A stretch of DNA of 64,000 nt from Pseudobacteroides sp. (GCF_036567765.1 NZ_DATCTU010000106.1:1-64000); one strand, 5' to 3'. Positions 1 to 8,836 are shown, numbered from the stretch's first letter. The notes: generated by a model from the sequence alone, not told the origin. Numbers and translations are program-made.

Positions 1-364
1 GAGGTCTTAAGATATCCATTTCCTTGCATAGCCTGTATACCTTCTTATCATCCACTATCAGTTTAAATCGTCTTTTTAAAAGAATTGTAAGCTTATAATA
101 TCCATATCCAAAGGCTTCTGTTTCAATGAGTTGTATAATTAATTCTTTTATGTACTCATCACATATTTTTTCACCATATTCATTGAAGGAATATCCTGGT
201 ATAGGTCTCCCGCCGTTTTCCAGCTTTATATATCCCTCATTTTGTTTTCTATGATAATAGCTTGATCGGTTTATCTCAAGAGCATTTAATACAAAATTTG
301 CTGAAAACCCTTGATTAATCCATTCGTCAGCTATTCCAATCTTTGTGGCAATGGCGAATTCGTT
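1..364 (-). CDS. IS3-family transposase OrfB, N-terminal part (partial)
   Basis: Reading the minus strand from about 364 to the window edge gives an open frame that looks like the N-terminal HTH_21 region of IS3 OrfB: a segment around SSYYHRKQNEG, then GYGYYKLT and KRRFKLIVDDKKVYRLCKEM just before the edge. The DDE catalytic core would lie beyond base 1. The frame is -1 relative to orfA and overlaps it. It has no good start of its own and is probably made as an OrfAB fusion by frameshifting at the A7 run near 363-369. Confidence 0.75.
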
Positions 365-543
365 TTTTTAATACATCCCTCAATATGGCTATTTCTAGTT
401 CTTAACCAGTAACTTACATTTTTAGGGCTAATTCCGTGTTTTCTAGCTACTATACTTGCATTTCCAGTTTCAATAGCTTCTCTGACTATTTGCTCTATAA
501 ATTCTTTTTCATAAAATTCTTTTTCATAAACTTTTTTTCCCAA
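331..543 (-). CDS. IS3-family transposase OrfA (helix-turn-helix)
   Basis: A 70-residue basic protein with a helix-turn-helix typical of IS3 OrfA (residues about 15-50, including ARKHGISPKNVSYWLR). It gives sequence-specific binding to the element ends. A purine-rich ribosome site (AGGAGGGG) lies just upstream on the minus strand. The frame ends shortly after an A7 run where orfB continues in the -1 frame. It is shorter than the usual 90-100 residue OrfA, so programmed frameshifting may act early or the coil region may be carried by the fusion. Confidence 0.7.
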   Translation of the reverse strand: MGKKVYEKEFYEKEFIEQIVREAIETGNASIVARKHGISPKNVSYWLRTRNSHIEGCIKKTNSPLPQRLE

Positions 544-598
544 TTATGTAACCCCTCCTGACAATTTCTATTTTACTTGTTTATTCCGAAACTGTCCA

Positions 599-961
599 AG
601 GTGATTATGAGGCTTAAGTGAATGTTATATAAGAATAAAGCATTTTTTACTGTATTCATTCCAAATATTACACTATTTAATATTTAATCCCGTTGAAGAG
701 GCATGTGTAAAAGGTTGCAAAATAAATTTTAAGAAAAGTTATGAAAAATCGAGATTTCGCAAGCTTTTATGTGTCTAATTTAAAGTATACACTCATCCTG
801 TTAGGTAAGAAAGGAAATTTCCAAAAGGTTTATGCTGTAAAGGACGGTTATACAACCGGATTCACTGGTGCGGCGGTTATCGTTGGCTTTTGCGGGGCTA
901 CGCACCCCGTGTCCCCGACCTCTTCCAAAGAACAGGAGGAAATGAAAACAAAGTTCCATTA
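599..961. other. Intergenic region between IS3 element and regulator, no supported gene
   Basis: AT-rich up to about 830, then a short GC-rich stretch containing a small hairpin (CGGGG/CCCCG around 893-909). A 73-codon open frame at 741-962 has no ribosome site or recognisable motif and is treated as spurious. The change in base composition near 840 marks the probable edge of the imported block that follows. Confidence 0.4.
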
Positions 962-985
962 AACATGACGTGATGTTGTCATGTT
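962..985. promoter_or_regulatory. Probable operator of the WYL regulator (autoregulation)
   Basis: A perfect 8-bp inverted repeat, AACATGAC-N8-GTCATGTT, lies just upstream of a -10-like TATACT (993-998) and the regulator start. The same TGAC-N8-GTCA core with a similar spacer recurs at 1928-1943 in front of the next gene. Two copies placed before the regulator and its neighbour point to the binding site of the regulator itself. This is an inference from position and symmetry. Confidence 0.65.
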
Positions 986-1015
986 TTTGTGCTATACTAA
1001 ATTTGAGGTGGTCAT

Positions 1016-1930
1016 ATGCAGATAAGCCGACTATTTGAGATTGTATATCTCTTAATGAATAAAAAGAACATGACCGCAAAAGAACTGGCAGCACACTTTG
1101 AAGTTTCCATCAGAACGATATTGCGCGACATAGACACTTTGACAACGGCGGGCATTCCTATTTACACCACGCAGGGCAAAGGCGGCGGCATTTCCATTCT
1201 CGATAGCTACATTCTCAATAAGACTGTGCTGTCGGAGGACGAGCAAAATCAAATCCTTTTTGCCCTGCAAGGTTTATCCGCTACGCATAATATCGACACG
1301 GATAACATTCTCGTTAAACTGCAAAGTCTTTTTGAAAAAGCGGATTCGAATTGGATAGAAGTTGATTTTTCACGTTGGGGAAATAGCGTAACCGACAAAG
1401 CAAAGTTTGATTGTCTGAAAAACGCTATTATCAAAAAGCAAGCTCTTGCTTTCAATTATTCCAATTCATACGGCGAAACGAGAGACCGCAAAGTTTATCC
1501 CTTGAAATTGGCGTTCAAATCTAAGTCGTGGTATTTGCAAGCCTTTTGTTTGCCAAAGGAAAACTACCGAACGTTCAAGGTAAACCGTATGCGAAATATT
1601 GAAACGATAGACGAAACATTTAGCGGTATGGCGTTTCAAATCCCTGAAATGGATTCGACTGAGTATCAATCACCCTGCCTTTTAGATGTAAAGTTATTAT
1701 TTTCGCCCCATGTGGCCTATCGTGTTTATGACGAGTTTGATGAAAAAGACATTACCAAAAATGAGGACGGCTCATTTGTCGTCGCTATGAAACTGCCAAA
1801 CGATTACTGGCTTTACGATTATATCCTCTCTTTCGGTGATTCAATTGAAGTTTTAGAACCGCAAAGCGTCCGCAATGAAATTGTAAAGCAAGTGGATAAA
1901 ATAAAAAAGAAATACCTAAACAAAACATGA
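1016..1930 (+). CDS. WYL-domain transcriptional regulator (YafY/DeoR-like)
   Basis: 304 residues. The N-terminus (about 1-60) is a winged helix-turn-helix of the HTH_11 type (TAKELAAHFEVSIRTILRDIDTL), followed by a linker and a WYL sensor domain (about 130-230, with KSWYLQAFC and FKVNRM), then a C-terminal extension domain. WYL proteins bind DNA and are controlled by a small ligand or nucleic acid. The start has a GAGGTGG ribosome site. The gene overlaps the downstream operator: its TGA stop is part of it. Codon use and GC content are higher than in the surrounding genes, which suggests transfer together with the two following genes. Confidence 0.85.
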   Translation: MQISRLFEIVYLLMNKKNMTAKELAAHFEVSIRTILRDIDTLTTAGIPIYTTQGKGGGISILDSYILNKTVLSEDEQNQILFALQGLSATHNIDTDNILVKLQSLFEKADSNWIEVDFSRWGNSVTDKAKFDCLKNAIIKKQALAFNYSNSYGETRDRKVYPLKLAFKSKSWYLQAFCLPKENYRTFKVNRMRNIETIDETFSGMAFQIPEMDSTEYQSPCLLDVKLLFSPHVAYRVYDEFDEKDITKNEDGSFVVAMKLPNDYWLYDYILSFGDSIEVLEPQSVRNEIVKQVDKIKKKYLNKT

Positions 1931-1943
1931 CATGCTGTTGTCA
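1928..1943. promoter_or_regulatory. Second operator copy (TGAC-N8-GTCA)
   Basis: TGAC at 1928-1931 and GTCA at 1940-1943 are separated by 8 bases. Flanks and spacer match the copy at 962-985 closely (ACATGAC, TG, TGTTGTCA). A -10-like TATGAT (about 1956-1961) follows, as it does for the first copy. It lies upstream of the zinc-ribbon gene and overlaps the stop codon of the regulator gene. Confidence 0.6.
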
Positions 1944-2005
1944 CCTTATATCTGTTATGATGTGAACGTAGGGAATAACCGCAAACACGAAGGGAGGAAA
2001 TGAAT

Positions 2006-2272
2006 ATGGAAGAAAAGTATTGCCAATGCTGTGCTATGCCGATGGGCACAACCGATGAAATGTACGGCACGAATACCGACGGAAGCAAAAGCGAGGATTA
2101 CTGCAAATACTGTTTTGAATACGGAGCGTTTACATCAAACGCCACGATGGACGAAATGATTGAGATTTGCATTCCTCATATGGCTTCCGTCAATTCAGGC
2201 ATGAGTGAGGACGAAGCACGAAAAATGATGCGTGAGTATTTCCCAACGCTCAAACGTTGGAAAACAGCCTAA
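2006..2272 (+). CDS. Zinc-ribbon domain protein
   Basis: About 88 residues with the signature of the putative zinc ribbon family (Zn_ribbon_2): an N-terminal CQCCAMPM and a second pair CKYCFEYG, giving four cysteines that could hold one zinc, then a short helical tail. Members usually sit beside WYL/YafY regulators, as here; their biochemical role is not established. Start chosen at 2006 and not at 2000: the AGGGAGG site (1991-1997) is only 2 bases from 2000 but 8 from 2006. Probably transcribed from the operator-controlled promoter upstream, together with the next gene. Confidence 0.75.
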   Translation: MEEKYCQCCAMPMGTTDEMYGTNTDGSKSEDYCKYCFEYGAFTSNATMDEMIEICIPHMASVNSGMSEDEARKMMREYFPTLKRWKTA

Positions 2273-2284
2273 ACTTAATTCAGC

Positions 2285-2313
2285 TTAGGGTATGGAATTT
2301 TTCCATTCCCTAA
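2285..2313. promoter_or_regulatory. Inverted repeat between zinc-ribbon and ClbS-like genes
   Basis: A 13-nt arm TTAGGGTATGGAA, a 3-nt loop and a 13-nt complementary arm with one mismatch. There is no T-run after it, so it is more likely an mRNA stability or processing hairpin, or an operator, than a terminator. It lies 7 bases upstream of the AAGGAGGA ribosome site of the following gene. Confidence 0.45.
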
Positions 2314-2335
2314 TGTCATAAGGAGGATAACCGCA

Positions 2336-2866
2336 ATGGGCAGAGCAACGACAAAGCCGGACTTGCTTGATATGGCAAGCAAACAGTTTGAAAAGATGTG
2401 GAAACTCATTGACTCCATGACGGAGGACGAACAGACCGCAACCTTTAATTTCAGTGAAAATGTAGGCAAAGAAGCACATTGGGCACGCGATAAAAATTTA
2501 CGCGATGTTCTTGTCCATTTGTACGAATGGCATCAACTATTGCTGAATTGGGCTGCGTCTAACCAAAATGGTGAAGCAAAACCATTTTTGCCAGAACCCT
2601 ACAACTGGAAAACCTACGGTCAGATGAACGTGGAGTTTTGGAAAAAACATCAGTCCACATCTTATGAGGATTCAAAAACGATGATCCGTGAAAGCCACAA
2701 AAAAGTAATTGATATGATTGAACAGTTTTCCAACGATGAACTATTTGCAAAAAATTATCTTCCATGGACAGGCACATCAACCTTGGGCAGTTATTGCGTT
2801 TCGGCTACCGCCAGCCACTACGATTGGGCGATAAAAAAGATTAAGGTGCATATAAAGAGTTTCTAA
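2336..2866 (+). CDS. ClbS/DfsB family four-helix protein
   Basis: 176 residues resembling the ClbS/DfsB family (DinB-like four-helix bundle): an N-terminal helix KPDLLDMASKQFEKMWKLID, the central RDVLVHLYEWHQLLLNW with conserved Trp/His, a PYNWKTYGQMN segment and a C-terminal ASHYDWAIKKIK. ClbS protects colibactin producers by hydrolysing the genotoxin; most homologues outside those clusters have unknown substrates. A strong AAGGAGGA site precedes the ATG. The gene is the third member of the imported WYL-regulated block, which suggests a stress or detoxification role, but no substrate is indicated. Confidence 0.8.
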   Translation: MGRATTKPDLLDMASKQFEKMWKLIDSMTEDEQTATFNFSENVGKEAHWARDKNLRDVLVHLYEWHQLLLNWAASNQNGEAKPFLPEPYNWKTYGQMNVEFWKKHQSTSYEDSKTMIRESHKKVIDMIEQFSNDELFAKNYLPWTGTSTLGSYCVSATASHYDWAIKKIKVHIKSF

Positions 2867-2932
2867 AATCGTCTTGCAAAAGGCTTTCGAGATAGGAATA
2901 TACGAGCAAGGTAGTACAGTCGTGAATACGAA

Positions 2933-2976
2933 AAGTTCCTAATGTGGGGTAAAACCCTCGCAGTAGGGACTTTTTC
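2933..2976 (+). terminator. Probable intrinsic terminator of the imported block
   Basis: AAGTTCCTA (2933-2941) pairs with TAGGGACTT (2964-2972, one G-U pair), and an inner hairpin GGGT/ACCC lies in the loop. The right arm runs into five T residues (2971-2975). It lies about 70 bases after the ClbS-like gene. Confidence 0.55.
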
Positions 2977-3521
2977 TGTTGCCCTATCATAGACGTACAA
3001 TTTCTCGCCTACAGTTGCCATCTGTGTTTTTGGGCAGTCGAGGGATAAATCTTACCTTCCAAACGGAGCGTGAAAAGCCTTTGTTTGTGCGGTTTTAAGC
3101 CTAAAGCGTTACGGTTGAGGTATGAAGAATTGACCACCACAGTAGAAAAGGGTGGGGATTTTCCCACCTAAAAACAGTCCTTGACAAAACAATCCAAATT
3201 CAATTTTCCTTTCTTACCGTGGGGAACTTGTAAGATGCGTATGAGCTACCAGTAAGGGATCAACTAAGCAAAATCAAACTATTGAAGTACTTTAAGTATT
3301 TTTAAAGTTTAAAGCCGCTTTTTAAGTGCCCATAAGACATGTATCAAAAATACAGATAATTGATACATGTCTTTGCCATACCATTGAATAAGTGATTCTA
3401 TATTCAATGTATGGCGTAGGCTTGCTTAAAAGCTGCTTGCAGAGCCTCTCCAAATCAGGAGGAATTTTTTGATTTTCTTTTTTTAAAATCCCTTGACTGA
3501 GGCATGGTCTAGCGGTAGTCT
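2977..3521. other. Non-coding stretch with probable mobile-element debris
   Basis: No frame of useful length. Base composition stays higher in GC up to about 3250 and then drops back to AT-rich host-like DNA. The segment around 3130-3260 reads like the flank of a former mobile element, but no insertion sequence ends or repeats could be matched by eye. Confidence 0.3.
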
Positions 3522-3588
3522 TTGCACCGGCTTATACAGAGGGTATCTGGTTTTATAGGCTGGATTGTATTTTATGGGTATATATATA

Positions 3589-3758
3589 TGGTAGCTTTAG
3601 CATCTATCAGAGAGCATTGGCTGGATGATGCTCCAGCCGTGGTAGTATCGGCGGATTGGCTTAGTCAGTATGGTTTTGAGGTAGGCCGTAAGGTAGTTAT
3701 TGAGGTTTCACAGGGCGTTATTACGATTCGTCCTGTAGATTGTGAGGATGACGCATGA
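3589..3758 (+). pseudogene. SymE-like toxin fragment (AbrB-type fold)
   Basis: The frame from an ATG at 3589 gives about 55 residues whose second half (VSADWLSQYGFEVGRKVVIE and GVITIRP) matches the pattern of the SymE toxin family, where a WL..GF..G motif precedes a Val-rich strand and a final V/I-x-L strand. The N-terminal SymE strand is missing or altered, and the longer frame beginning with TTG at 3522 has no credible ribosome site. It abuts an IS110 remnant. Read as a degraded SymE-like gene; family assignment is tentative. Confidence 0.4.
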
Positions 3759-3785
3759 GGGTTAGAGATCGTTTTTTACATAGGG

Positions 3786-4227
3786 ATGCCAGAGATCGTT
3801 CCCAAATTCGGATACAAACTGCAAACCATGAAGGGAATAAGTACAACATTTGCTGCTGGACTAATAGCCCACATAGGCAACATTGACCGCTTTTCCAATG
3901 CCTCAAAGCTTGCCAAATTCGCAGGAATAAGTCTTGTCAGTTATGCAACAGGTAAAACATCCAAACATTTTAGCGACAGGCGAGGAGATAAGGAACTAAG
4001 GCACATCTTTTTTCACCTTGCCGTACTTGTTGTAAGTAACTACGCAGGGCAGAGAAAGCCTTTTAACCCATATTTTTATGAGTATTATAAATAGAAAGAT
4101 TTCTGAGGGAAAAACAAAACGCCAAAGTTTAAAATGTGTAATGCGTAGGCTGGTAAATATAATTTACCGCATGATGAAAGATAAGTCAGAGTATTATGAA
4201 AAACCAATGCCAAATGATGAAACATAA
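3786..4227 (+). pseudogene. IS110/IS1111-family transposase, C-terminal remnant with frameshift
   Basis: The intact first part (3786-4094) matches the Transposase_20 C-terminal domain of IS110 enzymes: FAAGLIAHIGNIDRFSNASKLAKFAGIS and FSDRRGDKELRHIFFHLA. The frame then stops, but the natural C-terminus continues one frame over to 4227 (RRLVNIIYRMMKDKSEYY). The N-terminal DEDD catalytic half is absent. The copy therefore has both a truncation and a frameshift and should be inactive. Confidence 0.8.
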
Positions 4228-4435
4228 TGTATAATATTTACTGAAGCCTGAGTTATTAAGGAACCTCTTATGAAGAATACTTTCCTCCTTGATTTATTAA
4301 TCTTCATCATCATCTTCAAATTTATAGACTTCAAAATAATCATTATCATAATATTGATAAATTTTAAATATTAAATATTAATAAAAAATATTGAAATATT
4401 TCTATAGTTTTTTCAGCCATTAACAGCCCTGCAAG

Positions 4436-5062
4436 TTATTTTTTATCAAGCCGTTTTTGTATTTCAATATTTGCTTTAAAAAAATTCACTCCTGGTTCGC
4501 CAAATATCCCAAAGGTCCTTTCATCAGTGCAATTATCTACAATCTTGCTAAGCTCTGTTTCATCAATACCTGTAGCTTTTGAAATTGTGGGAATCTGGAT
4601 TTTTGCACTTTCTATACTAATATGAGGATCAAGACCCGAGCCTGAGCTTGTAACTAGGTCTGTAGGGATATTTTCTTTCTTTACATCGGGATAGGTTCTA
4701 ATAAACTCATTCATTTCCTTTATTACCCTATCAACTAATTTGGGGTTTGAAGGTGCCAAGTTTTCTGAGCCTGAAGAAACTCCAGTATAAGCAGTTTTGC
4801 CATTGTTATCAGGTTTTGTTTCTTCAACGGTATATGTGTTATAGTTATATGCCGATACTCTGCCATGGAAAAATCTATTGCCGGTAAAGCTCTGGCCTAA
4901 AAGCTCTGAGCCTACTTTTTTACCATTGTACTCAACTATACTTCCATTGCTTTGTTTTGGAAATAAAAGCTGGCTTATGCCTGTAATAGCTAAAGGATAT
5001 AGGAAACCGCAAATTATTATCATAACTAAGCTAATTCTTAATGCTTTTATAAAATTATTCAT
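4436..5062 (-). CDS. kdpC: Potassium-transporting ATPase KdpC subunit
   Basis: 208 residues with a single N-terminal membrane segment (about 9-30) and an extracytoplasmic domain carrying the KdpC signature: GSELLGQSF, RVSAYNYN, SGSGLDPHIS and GIFGEPGVNFF. KdpC stabilises the KdpFABC high-affinity K+ pump. The start has an AGGAGGAGT ribosome site. It is the last gene of kdpFABC, 13 bases after kdpB. No clear terminator is seen after the stop. Confidence 0.96.
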   Translation of the reverse strand: MNNFIKALRISLVMIIICGFLYPLAITGISQLLFPKQSNGSIVEYNGKKVGSELLGQSFTGNRFFHGRVSAYNYNTYTVEETKPDNNGKTAYTGVSSGSENLAPSNPKLVDRVIKEMNEFIRTYPDVKKENIPTDLVTSSGSGLDPHISIESAKIQIPTISKATGIDETELSKIVDNCTDERTFGIFGEPGVNFFKANIEIQKRLDKK

Positions 5063-5075
5063 AATACCACTCCTC

Positions 5076-7121
5076 CTAAGCCAGGTTCATCATATTTAGA
5101 ACCGGATTTATCAATACGTCAATAAGCTTTATTCCTATGAATGGAACAATTATACCTCCAAGGCCGTAAATTAATACATTCTTTGCCAGTAAAGCCTCAG
5201 AGCTCATTGGTTTATACTTGACACCCCTCATAGCAATGGGTATTAGTGCCGGAATTATTATTGCATTAAATATTAGTGCTGAAAGAATTGCACTATTGGG
5301 AGAAGCCAGCCTCATGATATTTAATGAATTCATTTGAGGGATTGCCAGAGTGAACATAGCCGGAATAATGGCAAAGTACTTGGCAACGTCATTTGCGATA
5401 CTGAAGGTTGTAAGGGAGCCTCTTGTTATTAAGAGCTGCTTTCCGATTTCAACTACCTCTATAATTTTTGTAGGATCAGAATCCAGATCTACCATATTAG
5501 CAGCTTCTTTTGCAGCCTGAGTACCGCTGTTCATCGCCAAGCCTACGTCAGCCTGGGCAAGAGCCGGAGCATCATTGGTACCGTCTCCTGTCATGGCAAC
5601 AAGTTTACCCATAGCCTGCTCTCTTTTAATAACATCTATTTTCTGTTCAGGCTTGCACTCAGCCACAAATTCGTCAACACCTGCCTCTTTTGCGATAGTT
5701 TCTGCCGTGAGTGGATTGTCACCTGTACACATAATTGTTTTTATTCCAATTTCACGTAAACGTGCAAATCTTTCAACAAGTCCAGGCTTAATGGTATCTT
5801 TTAAATATATAACCCCTACAATTTCTTTATCAACACAAACTACCAAAGGAGTTCCTCCAAGTCTAGAAATCCTTTCCACTGCTTTGTCCAAATCTTCAGG
5901 TAATTTTCCACCTAATGAAGAAACATACTTCTTTATGGTATCTGCTGCACCTTTTCTTACTTGTGCTCCATTGGGAAGATCCAGACCGCTCATTCTTGTC
6001 TGGCTTGTAAATTCGATTGCTTCGGCTTTGTAATACTCATTGGTATCAACCTGAATTCCTTGTTTATTGGCAAGCTCAACAATGGACCTTCCTTCAGGAG
6101 TATCATCCTTCAATGATGAGATGAGGGCAAACCTTGCTGCATTTTCTTGGGTGGATTTTCCCACAGGTACAAATTCAGCAGCCATACGGTTTCCATAAGT
6201 AATTGTTCCGGTTTTATCAAGTATCATAGTATCTACATCGCCACATGCCTCTACTGCTTTACCAGACATTGCTATTACATTAAACCTTGTTACCCTATCC
6301 ATACCTGCTATACCTATAGCTGATAAAAGACCACCTATGGTTGTAGGTATCAAGCATACTAGCAATGCTATTAGGGTTGAAACACCAATCTTTGCACCAG
6401 TATAATTTGCCATTGGGTATAAGGTAACTACAACTATGAGGAATACCATGGTAAGACTTACCAATATAGTAGTAAGTGCAATTTCATTAGGAGTTTTTTG
6501 TCTTGCGGCACCCTCTACAAGGCTAATCATCCTGTCTAAAAATGATTCTCCGGGAGTTGCTGTGATACGTATTTTGAGCCAATCGCTCTTTAATTTTGTA
6601 CCTCCGGTAACCGAACTGAAGTCTCCACCTGCTTCCTTCATAACAGGAGCTGATTCTCCTGTTATAGCTGACTCATCCACGAATGCTAATCCCTCAACTA
6701 CTTCGCCATCATTTGGTATGGTTTCTCCCTCATTGACAAGGACGATATCTCCCTTTTTTATTTCGCTGGAATCAACTATTGTTGTGCTGCCATCCTTTTC
6801 AACCAGCCTTGCCTTTGTATCTTTTCTGGTTTTTTTCATGCTGTCTGCCTGGGCTTTACCTCTGCCTTCAGCCACTGCTTCTGCAAAATTAGCAAAAAGT
6901 ATTGTTATAAATAGGATTAACGATACCACACCGTTATAGAGTCTATTTCCTTTTTCATTAACGGCATTTGGAAACAATGTAAGAAAAACAGTAATCAGAA
7001 AGCCTATTTCAACAACAAACATAACAGGATTTTTTATCATGTTTCTTGGGTCTAGTTTTGCAAATGAATCTTTTAAAGCTTTTATTAATATCTTTTTATC
7101 TATAAAGCTCTTACTTTTCAT
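5076..7121 (-). CDS. kdpB: Potassium-transporting ATPase ATP-binding subunit KdpB
   Basis: 681 residues, the normal length for KdpB, a P-type ATPase. Visible motifs are TGES (about 154-157), the phosphorylation motif DKTGTIT with Asp302, the TGD motif in MCTGDNPLTAET, and the GDGTNDAPALAQADVGLAM hinge. Membrane segments flank these at about 35-80, 215-270 and the C-terminus. It couples ATP hydrolysis to K+ passage through KdpA. It lies between kdpA and kdpC with short spacers, and an AGGAGAGGTG site precedes the start. Confidence 0.97.
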   Translation of the reverse strand: MKSKSFIDKKILIKALKDSFAKLDPRNMIKNPVMFVVEIGFLITVFLTLFPNAVNEKGNRLYNGVVSLILFITILFANFAEAVAEGRGKAQADSMKKTRKDTKARLVEKDGSTTIVDSSEIKKGDIVLVNEGETIPNDGEVVEGLAFVDESAITGESAPVMKEAGGDFSSVTGGTKLKSDWLKIRITATPGESFLDRMISLVEGAARQKTPNEIALTTILVSLTMVFLIVVVTLYPMANYTGAKIGVSTLIALLVCLIPTTIGGLLSAIGIAGMDRVTRFNVIAMSGKAVEACGDVDTMILDKTGTITYGNRMAAEFVPVGKSTQENAARFALISSLKDDTPEGRSIVELANKQGIQVDTNEYYKAEAIEFTSQTRMSGLDLPNGAQVRKGAADTIKKYVSSLGGKLPEDLDKAVERISRLGGTPLVVCVDKEIVGVIYLKDTIKPGLVERFARLREIGIKTIMCTGDNPLTAETIAKEAGVDEFVAECKPEQKIDVIKREQAMGKLVAMTGDGTNDAPALAQADVGLAMNSGTQAAKEAANMVDLDSDPTKIIEVVEIGKQLLITRGSLTTFSIANDVAKYFAIIPAMFTLAIPQMNSLNIMRLASPNSAILSALIFNAIIIPALIPIAMRGVKYKPMSSEALLAKNVLIYGLGGIIVPFIGIKLIDVLINPVLNMMNLA

Positions 7122-7137
7122 ATACTTTTCACCTCTC

Positions 7138-8817
7138 CTATTTCATCATGGTCAAATGCTCTGCTATAGGACCTAACACCAATGATGGTAAAAACGTCAA
7201 TGCACCAACGATAATAACTATAGCTACAAGCATAACTCCGAAAATTGCCTTATCTGTTTTAAAAGTTCCTGCTGTTACCGGTACTGCTCTTTTTGATGCC
7301 ATAGAACCTGCCAGTGCAAGCATGGCTGTAAGCGGAATATATCTTCCGATAAGCATTACGAGGGCTGCAGAAATATTCCAGAATACAGTGTTATCGGCAA
7401 GTCCTTCAAAGCCTGAACCATTATTGGCAGCAGATGAAGTAAATTGATAAAGAATCTGGCTGAATCCATGGAAACCAGGATTGGTAATTCCATTGGTTCC
7501 TGGGGTTACCAATAAAGCAATCGCAGTAGGAAGGAGTATCAATAAGGGATGAAGAAGGATCGCAATTGCTACCATTTTTATTTCTCTGCCCTCTATTTTT
7601 CTTCCAAGGAACTCAGGGGTTCTTCCAACCATAAGGCCGCAGAGGAAGACAGTAAGTATGGCGTACATGATGATATAAATGAATCCCGTTCCCTTACCTC
7701 CGAAAACCGTTTGCAGCATCATGTTCCACATGGCTGCTAGGCCGCCTAATGGGGTGAGGGAATCATGCATTGCATTGACGGCTCCTACCTGATAAGCAGT
7801 AGTTGCGGCAACAAATAAGGAGGACTCTGCAACTCCAAATCTTGTTTCCTTACCTTCCATGTTACCCATGGATTGCGACAGCCCGGCTTTTTCCAGTATT
7901 GGATTACCCTTGCTTTCAGCATAATAAGTAAATGCAATACTTCCAATTAAAAGCACAAACATTGACAGAAAAATTATAACCGATTGCTTTTTATTTTTAA
8001 TCATATTACCAAATGCAAACACCAAAGATGTAGCAATTAGTCCAAGACAAATTATTGTTATAAGGTTTGTAAGGGGAGTGGGGTTTTCAAAGGGGTGTGC
8101 CGAATTGGCTCCAAAGAACCCTCCGCCATTGGATGCCAGGTTTTTAATAGCTTCCAGTGCAGCAACAGGACCTAAAGCTATATCCTGCATTTTACCTTCG
8201 ATGGTGCTAACAGTCTGGTTGGGTGATAGTGTCTGAGGTACTCCCTGCCAAACCAGGAATAAGCTTATAGCTATTGATATTGGCAACAAGAGCCTTGTTG
8301 TAAATCTGGTAAGGTCTACATAAAAGTTACCAAGCCCTTCTTTTCTTCCTGTAATTCCTCTTAAAAATGCTGCTGTAGCTGCAAGTCCTGTAGCAGGAGC
8401 TACAAACATAAAGCATGTGAGCATCATTTGGGTAAAATATGAAACCCCTGATTCTCCGCTATAATCCTGTAGGTTTGTATTTGTTATAAAACTAATTGCA
8501 GTGTTTAATGCTAATGATGATTCCATTCCATTAATTTTGTTTGGATTTAGAAAAATAATTCCTTGAAGCTTCAAAACCAAAAACAATATAAAGCACAAAA
8601 CTATATTGCTAAGGAGTATTGCCACTATATACTCTTTCCAATTCATTTCATGGTCTTTCCTTATTCCAGTCAGCTTGTAAATAACGCCATCAACTTTATT
8701 GAAAACAGGATCAATAAATGATTTATCACCTGAAATAATCTTATAAATGTACTTTCCAAGGGGTATGGATAAAACTACTAAAATAATTACTGTTATTGAA
8801 ATCTGTAAAATTCCCAT
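7138..8817 (-). CDS. kdpA: Potassium-transporting ATPase KdpA subunit
   Basis: About 559 residues, hydrophobic throughout, with four repeated pore-type modules; selectivity-filter-like glycine motifs are visible as NGGGFFGANSAHPFENPT, TPLGGLA and NNGSGFEGL. It is the K+-binding, channel-like subunit of the Kdp pump. Start placed at 8817 (MGILQISIT): the upstream ATG at 8826 overlaps the AGGAG site, whereas 8817 is 9 bases from it. It follows kdpF by about 20 bases. Confidence 0.96.
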   Translation of the reverse strand: MGILQISITVIILVVLSIPLGKYIYKIISGDKSFIDPVFNKVDGVIYKLTGIRKDHEMNWKEYIVAILLSNIVLCFILFLVLKLQGIIFLNPNKINGMESSLALNTAISFITNTNLQDYSGESGVSYFTQMMLTCFMFVAPATGLAATAAFLRGITGRKEGLGNFYVDLTRFTTRLLLPISIAISLFLVWQGVPQTLSPNQTVSTIEGKMQDIALGPVAALEAIKNLASNGGGFFGANSAHPFENPTPLTNLITIICLGLIATSLVFAFGNMIKNKKQSVIIFLSMFVLLIGSIAFTYYAESKGNPILEKAGLSQSMGNMEGKETRFGVAESSLFVAATTAYQVGAVNAMHDSLTPLGGLAAMWNMMLQTVFGGKGTGFIYIIMYAILTVFLCGLMVGRTPEFLGRKIEGREIKMVAIAILLHPLLILLPTAIALLVTPGTNGITNPGFHGFSQILYQFTSSAANNGSGFEGLADNTVFWNISAALVMLIGRYIPLTAMLALAGSMASKRAVPVTAGTFKTDKAIFGVMLVAIVIIVGALTFLPSLVLGPIAEHLTMMK

Positions 8818-8836
8818 TCTGTTCATCTCCTAATTT

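Larger units (their letters stand above)
1..598 (-). mobile_element. IS3-family insertion sequence, left part, truncated by window edge
   Basis: Two overlapping reading frames on the minus strand have the orfA/orfB arrangement of IS3-family elements. The probable outer end lies near 598, where the minus strand begins TGGACAGTTTCGG, a typical IS3-type terminus starting with TG. The rest of orfB and the other end lie outside the window, so the matching inverted repeat and target duplication cannot be seen. The end position is an inference. Confidence 0.7.

Noticed and set aside
741..962. 73-codon plus-strand open frame between the IS3 element and the WYL regulator
   Set aside because: No ribosome site, no motif, and it crosses the base-composition change; the opposite strand is open too, so it is most likely chance.
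3502..3540. tRNA-like stretch (GGTCTAGCGGTAG)
   Set aside because: It resembles a D-loop sequence, but no acceptor stem, anticodon arm or T-loop could be placed around it.
4310..4375. Minus-strand frame ending in an acidic tail (KFEDDDED)
   Set aside because: Only about 25 codons, no start and a stop just upstream; too short to support as a gene or remnant.
5575..6939. Long plus-strand frames within kdpB (5575-6033 and 6436-6939)
   Set aside because: Both are antisense shadows of the well-conserved KdpB coding sequence.
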